This document shows, piece after piece, positions 39,801 to 52,600 of a DNA stretch of 64,000 nt. Numbering within the stretch: position 1 is the stretch's first letter; each line of letters begins with the position of its first letter. Source of the DNA: Dallia pectoralis (Eukaryota; Chordata; Actinopteri; Esociformes; Umbridae); assembly GCA_029465975.1 (NCBI GenBank), contig CM055740.1:5498317-5562316 (forward strand). The letters run 5' to 3'. A program made the position numbers and the translations under genes. The notes under the pieces are model-generated. The model did not search any database. It was not told the origin of the DNA and saw only the letters and a list, made by a program, of their open reading frames with translations.

Positions 39801-42800
39801 ACCTCTGACCAGTCACCTCTGACCAGTCACCTCTGACCAGTCATCTGTGTTAAGACACAGTGGCGCATGTTGCCCATTTGGGATTTACAATATACAAAAA
39901 CAATTTCTAATCTATAATAATTTGGCAGAACGGTTGAGGTGATCACCAAAGCTCACATTTCTCGCCTATTAAGAGACATCTCCTGGAACAGCACACGTTT
40001 CAAATACAATACAGGCATCTGTTTGTGGCTCAGAAAAACATTTTGGAACAGAAAGAGCCAGACGAACAGAGACTAAAAGACAGATATAGAGACCCAGTGA
40101 GAAACGAGAGAGATACAGCGAGTGAGAGACATAAAAAGACAACACAAATAAGTGGAACATCCAATGACATATAAGCGTTCAGTCAGAGAGATGTAACGGA
40201 CGGACTGACATCATCCTGTCGTCATCATGACTCATCTAGTACTGCCGGATACACACAACACACAAACAACACACAAACGACACACACACAACACACACAC
40301 AAACAACCCCTTCCAGCTGATAACAGATGATTTGCCATTGCTTTCACAATCTTTTATGAAAAACGTATTTCTATCCTCTGTTAATGCCCATCTAACACAA
40401 TCTCGCAGATACTATGCCATTTATATATATGTATTATTTTGGACTCCCACGGAGTCCTTCCTAAAGGCAGGACTCAGTGCCTCATAAAACATGTATGAAT
40501 GACACATCGAAAGCCAAAGCCTGGCCATTCCTTTAATAGATAACAGCATTAGCATGAGACTGTTACAGTGTTCCATATGAGTTTCAATTTCCCCTGAATA
40601 TTGCCCCCTTGTTAACTGTAAAACACTGTTAAACGACCTGGAACATGCCCAATTTGATAACTGTGAAAGACTATGAAACGACCTGGAACATGCCCAATTT
40701 GATAACTGTGAAAGACTATTAAACGACCTGGAACATGCCCAATTTGATAACTGTGAAAGACTATTAAACGACCTGGAACATGCCCAATTTGATAACTGTG
40801 AAGACTATTAAACGACCTGGAACATGCCCAATTTGATAACTGTGAAAGACTATTAAACGACCTGGAACATGCCCAATTTGATAACTGTGAAAGACTATTA
40901 AACGACCTGGAACATGCCCAATTTGATAACTGTGAAAGACTATTAAACGACCTGGAACATGCCCAATTTGATTACTGTGAAGACTATTAAACGACCTGGA
41001 ACATGCCCAATTTGATAACTGTGAAGACTATTAAACGACCTGGAATATGCACAATTTGATAACTGTGAAAGACTATGAAACGACCTGGAACATGCCCAAT
41101 TTGATAACTGTGAAGACTATTAAACGACCTGGAATATGCACAATTTGATAACTGTGAAAGAGTATTAAACGACCTGGAACATGCCCAATTTGATAACTGT
41201 GAAAGACTATTAAACGACCTGGAACATGCCCAATTTGATTACTGTGAAGACTATTAAACGACCTGGAACATGCCCAATTTGATAACTGTGAAAGACTATT
41301 AAACGACCTGGAACATGCCCAATTTGATAACTGTGAAAGACTATTAAACGACCTGGAATATGCCCAATTTGATAACTGTGAAAGACTATTAAACGACCTG
41401 GAACATGCCCAATTTGATAACTGTGAAAGACTATTAAACGACCTGGAATATGCACAATTTGATAACTGTGAAAGACTATGAAACGACCTGGAACATGCCC
41501 AATTTGATAACTGTGAAGACTATTAAACGACCTGGAATATGCACAATTTGATAACTGTGAAAGAGTATTAAACGACCTGGAACATGCCCAATTTGATAAC
41601 TGTGAAAGACTATTAAACGACCTGGAACATGCCCAATTTTGATTACTGTGAAGACTATTAAACGACCTGGAACATGCCCAATTTGATAACTGTGAAAGAC
41701 TATTAAACGACCTGGAACATGCCCAATTTGATAACTGTGAAAGACTATTAAACGACCTGGAACATGCCCAATTTGATAACTGTGAAAGACTATTAAACGA
41801 CCTGGAACATGCCCAATTTGATAACTGTGAAAGACTATTAAACGACCTGGAACATGCCCAATTTGATAACTGTGAAAGACTATTAAACGACCTGGAACAT
41901 GCCCAATTTGATAACTGTAAAACACTATTAAACGACCTGGAACATGCCCAATTTGATAACTGTGAAAGACTATTAAACGACCTGGAACATGCCCAATTTG
42001 ATAACTGTGAAAGACTATTAAACGACCTGGAACATGCCCAATTTGATAACTGTGAAAGACTATTAAACGACCTGGAACATGCCCAATTTGATTACTGTGA
42101 AGACTATTAAACGACCTGGAACATGCCCAATTTGATAACTGTGAAGACTATTAAACGACCTGGAATATGCACAATTTGATAACTGTGAAAGACTATGAAA
42201 CGACCTGGAACATGCCCAATTTGATAACTGTGAAGACTATTAAACGACCTGGAATATGCACAATTTGATAACTGTGAAAGAGTATTAAACGACCTGGAAC
42301 ATGCCCAATTTGATAACTGTGAAAGACTATTAAACGACCTGGAACATGCCCAATTTGATTACTGTGAAGACTATTAAACGACCTGGAACATGCCCAATTC
42401 GATAACTGTGAAAGACTATTAAACGACCTGGAACATGCCCAATTTGATAACTGTGAAAGACTATTAAACGACCTGGAATATGCCCAATTTGATAACTGTG
42501 AAAGACTATTAAACGACCTGGAACATGCCCAATTCGATAACTGTGAAAGACTATTAAACGACCTGGAACATGCCCAATTTGATAACTGTGAAAGACTATT
42601 AAACGACCTGGAATATGCCCAATTTGAAAACTGTAAAAAACTACAAAACTCACTAATCCACTAATCTTCTCATTAACTCTACTGGGAATGTACTGTCTCA
42701 TTTAAAAGTGCTAAAATACAGAGCCAACTTGTATTTAACTGTACATCCTAAAGCCTGTCACACTTCCTCTTAAAATAACCAACTGTGCGCATATTAACCA

Positions 42801-43650
42801 CAGACTATAAATTGTTCCTTGAGGAATTCCAGGGTTTCTTCCTGAGAATGTCTAGGACAGGAAGTTGTCACATGTAGAAGTACAGGAAGCTGTAACGAGG
42901 AGCGCAGACCAACAACTAACGGTTAACTAGCATCTGGATGCGATCATTTGCCTTTCCAGCTCTGGGCTAAGATCTGCCAACCTTTCGGTCACCAACCACT
43001 AGGCTACACTGTGAATACACACCCCTGTGGTTGAACCACACCTGGATAGAAACATGTAGTTCATACACACACGGTTGGTAAAGGATGCATGTCGACTGTG
43101 TTCGTGCTAACGCTGAGCGCTAATTGCTTAAACAGCCTGCCATGGCCAGGAGGCAAAGGGTTATCAGAGCATGAGAGGGTTTGGGCCGAGCAACGAGATG
43201 CCTTTTCATCGAACAAAACCATGTTTGAGTGTGTGTGTGTGTGTGTGTCATTTTATACTGTATATAGACCATTTCACATCACAATACAAACCAGTAAATC
43301 AATTCAAGGAGGATTTTGAAGTGATATAGACTGGTGAGGTCTTACATTTATATTTCAGCAGCCTACAGCAGCCTTCATACAGGCCTCTCACTGACACATG
43401 TCCATCATGACGTGCACACACACACCACACACAACACAACACACACACACACAGACAGACTTACACACTCTGTAAACTTACATGGTCTGTCGTCCTGTGC
43501 TTGGTTAGGGATCTCCTCCACACACTCAGCCGGGAACCACCCCACGTTGCCCCGGTTACTGCCCTCCCAGGACCCCCCCTCACCTATAGAGAGGACTGGG
43601 AGGGAGTGATGACAGAGACAGAGAAAGAGAGAGAATGGGAGACACAGAGG

Positions 43651-43693
<43 letters not shown>

Positions 43694-46600
43694 ATGATTG
43701 GAGGGATGTGATGGGAGATTGAGAGAGTTATCAGTAGAAGGGGAGATGGAGAAAGATAAAATTGACATACGAGTAAGGGAACTAGACATACGAGTAAGGG
43801 GAATTGGCATACGAGCAAGGCAAGTAGACATACGAGTAAGGGAACTAGACATACGAGTAAGGAACGTAGACATATGAGTAAGGGAACTAGACATACGAGT
43901 AAGGGAACTAGACATACGAGTAAGGGAACTAGACATACGAGTAAGGGAACTAGACATACGAGTAAGGGAACTAGACATATGAGTAAGGGAACTTGACATA
44001 CGAGTTAGGGAACTAGACATACAAGTAAGGGAACTAGACATATAAGTAAGGCAACTAGACATACGAGTAAGGGAACTAGACATACGAGTAAGGGAACTAG
44101 ACATACGAGTAAGGGAACTAGACATACGAGTAAGGGAACTAGACATATGAGTAAGGGAACTTGACATACGAGTAAGGGAACTAGACATACAAGTAAGGGA
44201 ACTAGACATATAAGTAAGGCAACTAGACATACGAGTAAGGTAACTAGACATATGAGTATTACTGCATTCTCTTCCACGCAAACTGACTTTATTAGTCACC
44301 TAGAATCTGATAAGATCTGATCTCCACATTTTCAGTGTGCCTGTGGTCTCCTCAATGTCACTCCTTCTAACACAGCATAGCAGCCCTACAGGTAAATATT
44401 ACGTACCTTTGAAAAGGCACATTTGAATTTGAAAGCAGAATACTCAATATTTACTAAGAGATACAGAAAAGCCTACAGTGACCAAAAGATGAAATGGAGT
44501 AAATTAGAAGTGTATTGCACACTCTGTCAGAAAAGACTTCCCTATAAATTCCCTCAGTTCTAAGGATTACTGACTTTACAGATGACTGACTGACTCCTTG
44601 AAGACCTCCTTTTGAGTGTAATATGTCTTCCTTCCAGTTCTTAGAGTTGACTGAAAATGGCACTCGTTTTACGTGCCGGAACTCATTGAAACGTAATGGC
44701 ACCTTGTTCTTGCCTCCCTAGCTGCCGGTGAGCTTACATCAAACGTCTGAAGCAGCAGAAGCCGGCCTGGTACATAACAGCTTAAACGCTGCTCCCATTT
44801 TGAATTAAATATAGTTTTTAAGAGATGAGTGAGTACTTCAGCGGTAGAAAAGGGGACCCATTTCAAGCACCGATTCCCTGGCAGAGAGACGCAGAGGCAG
44901 TGGGCTGGATGCTGACCTTTAACCCTGTCGTTCTTGTACAATGTGATCTCCCCTTCAGCTTGCGGCTGGTAGGAGTGGGTCACTACGTAGTGCTTTCCCG
45001 GCGCGGCGCTGTACAGCTTACGCTTTGGTCCCTGGCCATCTGAGCCACTGGAAAACGCGTCCCGACCCCTGTGTGGGCTGGGAGGACAGAGGAGAGGAAA
45101 AGAGTGATGTCAGCAGAAGCTCCGTCTGTAATCACAAGAGAAAACAAGACTAATAGCTGTTTCTGGTCACTTATACTGGGGTAATTGCACTGTCTGTTTC
45201 TTGGATCCTGTGACCCCCTGAAACCTCATGATAATGTGTGTTCAAGACAGACAAGAGGGAGGCTATCGCTGTAGAGACGTACTGTATGTATCCAGCTACC
45301 GCCAAGGTACACCCACAGTGAGCAATAAGCTTCAGTATTAGCTGTGGACGTTCAATCACAAAAGTTACACAATGGCCCCTGCTGTTGTGCAATGGCCCCC
45401 TCTGCTGGACCGCTGTGAGTGTGACACGTTAATAATCTGGAGCTGAACACAATTACCAACTCCGTACTGCTTGTACATGTGGCGTTAAGTCACGGTGCAT
45501 CACGGTTTCGTAACTTTCGTTGTAGCTTGCAGGCTGGTTATCTGTGCAAGCACTTTGTAACTGCTGCAGTAATAAGTCTTTATGAAATAAATGTTCCGTG
45601 ATAGATCCTCCGACAACTTTTTGATGCCGAGTCCGGTTTAATTTCCGAATTAAAAGTGAATGGAAAATAGTGTCTGACGGTATAGTTTTGATAAATGATG
45701 TTTACTGATGCCGCATTTGTTTTTTTGGTGCTTGGACAGTGTAATTGCTATCAGGGTCACTTAGGAATAACAAAATAACTATAATGAAGCCCGAGGCACT
45801 GATATAGTTTTACAACACGACTCCTTCAGCCAAATTAAAGCGCTGAACTCCTTCGTTCCGCGAGATCCCCCTGTCTCTGGTTCAGACTGATCTTTCACAC
45901 ACGCCGTCTATCCTAAAACCCGACAAAGAAGGTGCGTTTCAATGGTGCGTTTTTTTTTTGACGCGGCAGCAGAACAGACATCCTCCATCACCGCTCAGCC
46001 CTCATGACCATCGGTGCGTGTTATCAATAAAAAGGTTCTGAAAATGAGAATTGCTTCTGAACTGCACTTCCGAAGTTAAGAGCCTCGCATGATGCTTCTC
46101 TTGAGTAGTCAGCACAATGGCCTTGTTAAAGCGAAGCACATTTCACTGAGAAGTAATCTGTCGACACGGCGTCAGAATTAACATGGCCCCCTCTTGTTTT
46201 CGCAATGCGAACAGGCACTAGAAATAACACGATTTTCCACAGATGACAAGGTGTTTTCAGACATGGCGAAGTTTCTCTGACGAAATGGTGGTTTAGTGTA
46301 ATGTACACATCTGACAACCAACACACCTATTATCCTGGTGAAGTTCCTCTGACAGGCCTGTGCAATCAGCAGTGAGAGGGCTTCATGTCTTGATGGGCTA
46401 TTTAAGTCTATCCTGTCAGCCCTCTGTACGCAAGGGTTAAAGAGAGTCTGTGTGTATTCGCTTCTCGGTTAACTTAATTTAGTTGTCCAATTAACACACG
46501 GTCCAACAGGAATTGCATTTATCTTTTCCCACCAACCCCTGCAAGTTGGAGAAATGTGGGAGACTGCCAGGTTAGGCACTCAGGGAGACGTAAGTGTTGT

Positions 46601-49600
46601 ATTGCTCAAGGAGAAAGACACACACTTCACCAACTCACATTCAATGCAGCAGATTCTGGGGTTAGTGTTGAGATGCTATAACAGCTAGGCAACCAACAGC
46701 TAGGCAACCAACAGCGAGGCAACCACAGCTAGGAGGCGACAGCTAGGAGGCGACTAACGGCTAGGAGGCGACTAACGGCTAGGCTACTAACGGCTAGGCA
46801 ACTAACAACTTGGCAACTAACAGCTAGGCAACTAACAGCTAGGCTACAAACATCTAGGCAACTAACAGCTAGACAACTAACAGCTTGGCTACTAACAGCT
46901 AGGCTACTCACAGATAGGCTACTAACAGCTAGGCAACTAAAAGCTAGGCTACTCACAGCTAGGCTACTCACAGATAGGCTACTAACAGCTAGGCAACTAA
47001 CAGCTAGGCTACTCACAGATAGGCTACTAACAGCTAGGCAACTAACAGCTAGGCTACTAACAGATAGGCTACTCACAGCTAGGCTACTCACAGATAGGCT
47101 ACTAACAGCTAGGCAACTAACAGCTAGGCAACTAACAGCTAGGCTACTCACAGCTAGGCTACTAACAGCTAGGCAACTAACAGCTAGGCTACTCACAGAT
47201 AGGCTACTCACAGCTAGGCTACTCACAGATAGGCTACTAACAGCTAGGCAACTAACAGCTAGGCAACTAACAGCTAGGCTACTCACAGATAGGCTACTAA
47301 CAGATAGGCTACTAACAGCTAGGCTACTAACAGCTAGGCTACTAACAGATAGGCTACTCACAGCTAGGCTACTAACAGCTAGGCTACTAACAGATAGGCT
47401 ACTAACAGCTAGGCTACTAACAGATAGGCAACTAACAGCTAGGCTACTCACAGATAGGCTACTAACAGCTAGGCAACTAACAGCTAGGCAACTAACAGCT
47501 AGGCTACTCACAGATAGGCTACTAACAGATAGGCTACTCACAGATAGGCTACTAACAGCTAGGCTACTAACAGATAGGCTACTAACAGATAGGCTACTCA
47601 CAGATAGGCTACTAACAGCTAGGCTACTAACAGATAGGCTACTAACAGATAGGCTACTCAACAGCTAGGCTACTCACGGCTAGGCTACTCACAGATAGGC
47701 TACTAACAGCTAGGCTACTAACAGATAGGCTACTAACAGATAGGCTACTCACAGCTAGGCTACTAACAGCTAGGCTACTAACAGATAGGCTACTAACAGA
47801 TAGGCTACTCACAGCTAGGCAACTAACAGCTAGGCTACTAACAGATAGGCTACTAACAGATAGGCTACTCACAGCTAGGCTACTAACAGATAGGCTACTA
47901 ACAGATAGGCTACTCACAGCTAGGCTACTAACAGCTAGGCTACTAACAGATAGGCTACTCACAGCTAGGCAACTAACAGCTAGGCTACTAACAGATAGGC
48001 TACTAACAGCTAGGCTACTAACAGATAGGCTACTCACAGCTAGGCAACTAACAGCTAGGCTACTAACAGATAGGCTACTAACAGCTAGGCTACTAACAGA
48101 TAGGCTACTAACAGATAGGCTACTCACAGCTAGGCTACTAACAGCTAGGCTACTAACAGATAGGCTACTCACAGCTAGGCTACTAACAGATAGGCTACTC
48201 ACAGATAGGCTACTAACAGCTAGGCTACTAACAGCTAGGCTACTAACAGATAGGCTACTAACAGATAGGCTACTCACAGATAGGCTACCTGCTTCAGACA
48301 GATCTTCCTCCAAGAATGTAAGGCTGAGCCTTTAACATGACCTGGTCAAGTCTGTTGTTAAACTACCATACCTACACCTAGAGTTTTGTAACAAACAGTA
48401 TTACTATGTGTGTCAAAAATGGATTGGGACATAAGCGAGAGAAAAGTGAATATAGAGAGAAAGTGAGAGGGAAAGAGAAATAGAGAGAAAGAGAGTAAGT
48501 GGGCCAGAGCAGTAGAAAAGAACAGCTTCACATGCCCTCAGTGGCTGCAGCCCCATTAAGCCTCTACAGAGACTCTGTCAAAGTCACAGCCAAAGGCATC
48601 CCCCATGCTAACTGCCTAGCATAGCGTACGGTATTGCTTCACCTGCTTTTATTCACTGAACTCTAGGCTAATGCTGGATAGCTTACTACGTTAATTACTA
48701 TTTTGATTTGGTCACACCAATGTATCCCTGATGTAAATAGATAGCATAGCATAAGCTACCCGTTGCCTTCACAGGAAGTGTACTGTAAAGACAAAGAAGA
48801 CATGACATTGGCATCCATTTCCCGCAGATAGAAGTGGTCTCTGTCTAAGAATGACATCACGCGTCTATTTCCAAGGCATTATATAACACCTGAACATACG
48901 AACCGGACTAACTGAACACAAATCAACATTGTGTTAGAGAAGCATAGATGCACAGCTTAATTGTTATACTTGACTGTATCCAAGCAGGCCCGGAATATAA
49001 AGAAATATATAGTACCAGTTAAAGACGTTCCACATGTAATGTCCCCATGAATTGAATGATCTAGGAAGGCTATAAATGCATAAACCTAATATCCCGTTTA
49101 CGGACGATAGATAATGCAGAACCAGTGCAGCCAACCCTCACAGGTACCTTTTAATCATGACTTTACACTTACATGACATGACACGTGTGTGTGTGCGTGT
49201 GTGTATAACTGTGTGGCAGACCCCTGTGACAGACTGACTGGCTAACAGGCTGTTAACCTTCCTGAATAACAGACAATCTGTGACATTTTCATTCCAGGAA
49301 CCTGAAGGTAACTGTCCTTCTGGTTGTTGGTGCAATATTGGAGGATGAAGAGGCAGTGAAATTAAACAGTCCTCAACTAACTGAGGTACACTTTTACCAG
49401 TTTGGTCTTAACCAGCGTAGTCGTTTGTTATCGTTTGTGTGGCAGACGTTTACCAGTTTGTATTTTTAGCGGTTTGTGTACCTAAGACTGATTCAAGGCT
49501 AACAGATTGGTCGAGTTATCTGTCATCTTACATTTTCATAGTCCTAAAAGGGAAGCCTGGAATCGAGACCGCTGATTCTCTGACATTGTTTTACTGTGAA

Positions 49601-52600
49601 CACAGTCTATAGAAGGTACGAGAATAAAGACATGCTTATGGGATGAATTATGGATAAGAACATATGCTGACGGTATAAATAATCAAGTCAGAGGTTTATA
49701 GGACACCAGCGACCCCACAGCTACCAGTCACAAACTACAAAGGGCACATCCTTGCTTTCCAGCGAGATCGTATGGCAGCCTGTAGACAGGCCAGTGCACA
49801 TAATTGGACACAATATACAGTGTAATATGTTAACCAAGCCACTGTTAACCGTCTACCGGCCATGGTTGATGACATAACCGAGACAACAGCTGCACCGAAC
49901 CAAAGACAAAGTCTGTGTCCTGAATAAACTGTCCAGAGTTTTCAACCCATACCGGTTCCCATAGAACCCAATGTGTATTCATTGGTAACTCAGTCATGCC
50001 CCGGCCCAATGTTCCTACCCAAACTGAAGATGGTGATTACATAAGGACGGTAAATGTGGAAAACGATTCGTCAGTTGAGGTATTTATGCAAAACCAGAAC
50101 AGGAAGAACAAGGTCCTCCAGGGAATTCTCGACCAATGGTTGTGCACTGTCATCCCTCGTCTATTTCTGCTCCCGTGCTGTGCTGAGGTAAAATATAGAT
50201 GGATTTGGAGTGCTCATCGTCACCCTCAGAGTTGATGCGTAACGCCCCCTTGTCGTGGGAAACAATCGGCTGTTTAATCAGCTTTTCAAGAAAACTAACT
50301 GGCAAACAATGGCACGGATGGCCTAGATATGTGAGTGACGTGACGTAAGTATGTAGACCATAGAAATGGCTCCATTAATGCGTATATTCCGGAAACATCC
50401 AAATCAGTAGACTAGCTGAATTCCAAAATGGTGTTCCTGAAGCCTGGACATTTAAGAGGAAAAGAAAAGACTAAGGCCCAGACGGAAAACGAGTTCTACT
50501 TCTTGAAACAAAAATTCAACAAAACCATACATTTTCGGTTGGCCATGATTGGTGGAGAGAGGCTTCGTGGTTGTTGTCTACACTGACAGCATTTGCTGTA
50601 ATATCAAACAGCAATTATCAGATCATATCTGAAATACACTACAGCCGTTAGTGTTTTACATTGGTCTGCTGTTGGAGGATATTATCTAATACATTGTGCA
50701 CTAAGCTAGCTAGCTGTGGAGACCTACTGTATGTATATATATATATATATATATCTATATATAGATATATATAGATATATATACATACGTCAGTAACGGC
50801 CATAGCAACCAGCCTGTAACTATGGGATGAACTGGCAGTGTCTCTCCTCTCCAGTGAGAGGGCCAACGTTAATATAGACAACAGGAAGCATATTCACCTG
50901 GCTGAGAGTGTAAATACAACAATCACAACAAACCAGTATACAAGCACGCCACTGACTGAAACCGGGCTGAACTTGGGCTTAACAAGAGCTGAACACAGAC
51001 TGAACACCGTCTGAACACAGACTGAACACTGTCTGAACACAGACTGAACACCGTCTGAACACAGACTGAACACCGTCTGAACACAGACTGAACACCGTCT
51101 GAACACCGTAGTGTTCAATAAACATAACAGAGATCAGGACTGAGGCACAGTTAAAAAACAAGGAGGCAGTGGTATGGCTGTCAGATCTCTCTCTGCCTCT
51201 GGAGTCTCAGATAAAGGTTTAATGAAGACTTATATTCCCTGTCCTGTTTCAGACTCCACATAGAGGCCTAGTCCACAAACATTCAGTCCAACATCCGACT
51301 GTTCTGGGTCAACCACCACACGCGTTGACAAATGGCTGCTCTGCAATATGCATTTCCCCCCGTTTAGCACTTTATTCCTGACACACACTAGACTCTACCC
51401 ACACGCTCACACATACTCCAGCACACACACGCACACACACACAAGTTACAAACATAACACGTACAGACATGCAAACCAACAGTGCGCTAGCATGCACACA
51501 TACACACACAAAAACACACACACGCAAACACACACGCACACATACACACACACACACACACGCACACATACACACACACAGATGAAAACATCGTTATTCT
51601 GCTGCCACATACACCAGGGGACATGTTATTGGGCCAGAATCCACTTTTGGAAAAGCACCTTGTTCGTGGAATTCGTGTGAACTAAAGAGGGCATTTGAAA
51701 GTCGCACCCCGCAGCGGTGTTTCTCCCCGTGAAGTCGATGACATAGTTTATATTAAAGACGACAGGTAAGGAACAATGCCTCTGAGCCCGTCCAAATAAT
51801 TTCAGACATCACCACCCGTTTTAGCCTCTGGACACCTTTGAAAATGCGCACCCTTAAAAGTGACTGACCTGGGCTGCCTTTGGGGGGGCTGTCTCTGGGG
51901 CGTCTGCCTCCGCCCCTCCTCCCCCGGGCGTCCCACAGAGGGCGAGCGGGAACGGGGAGGGCGAGGAGCACCCCTCCCCATGGTCCTGACGGTTCCATTT
52001 GGACTGGGCATCGGCCCGGGCCGGCGGGGGGAGTGGCTCGTCAGGGGGGAGTGGCTCGGCGACTGCGAGGGAGACCGGTTGTTCACGTTCAAGTTGTTGT
52101 CACTGTTGGAGCGAAGGAGCGCGGGACGTGGCGCGGCTAGGGTGCTCCGTGCGGCCTGCTGACGCCGGGCGGGCTGGACCGGCGACTCCCTAAAAGGCAC
52201 TGGAACCAGGAGAGGGGAGAGAAGAAGAGTTAAGTGATCGTTTGGAATGTCATTATGTCATCATTGCTCCACTAAAATAAGATGCTTGATTGACAGGATG
52301 GAGAACCAATAGCCTCGAGGCATTAAGCATGATTAATCCGTAGTGAAGATGTAACGGGAAGCTCCTGGGCTTAGAGCAGGATGCCTAGCTGCTTGTTAAA
52401 AAGGACTCCATTCAACTCCGGCTTTGACAAGGCTCCTGGTGGAATTCCCCCTGCAATTAATGTGGCTTACGGCCAGCCAGCTCGCTCAACCCAAGCACGA
52501 TTCAATATGACATGTGTATCCTTCCTGCTTACTAAATACCAGAGAGTAAGAGAATGCTTTTATACAGAGCCCCCAGGTTACACCCAGAAAAGACAGGTTT

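Larger units (their letters stand above)
33925..43481 (-). other. shank2 intron (9.6 kb) between SH3 and the SH3-PDZ connector
   Basis: It holds a fold-back relic (34483-34597), a 70-base array (35115-35925), a Tc1-like relic (36640-37115), a CT-rich tract (37441-37620), a SINE piece (38172-38262), a dispersed repeat (39045-39115), a 14-base array (39165-39845), the 45-base array (40605-42650) and a reverse SINE piece (42945-43020). The 34600-35000 stretch has a 125-codon minus-strand frame with no recognisable family. Confidence 0.85.
45078..51868 (-). other. shank2 intron upstream of the SH3
   Basis: It contains the 15-base array (46685-48290), an AT tract (50735-50790), an 11/22-base array (50987-51112) and a CA-rich tract (51402-51583). 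45078-46680 and 48300-50730 show no recognised feature. Confidence 0.85.

Noticed and set aside
43580..44299. 239-codon minus-strand frame of MSSSLTR repeats
   Set aside because: Seven-codon minisatellite artefact that overlaps the SH3 exon in another frame.
46685..48290. Many TACTAAC sequences that look like branch points
   Set aside because: They are on the plus strand, while the gene is transcribed from the minus strand; they simply reflect the repeat unit.
46729..48313. Long minus-strand frames reading SSLSVSSLAV repeats
   Set aside because: The frames exist only because the 15-base minisatellite unit is a multiple of three; no start context, splice sites or non-repeat sequence support a protein.
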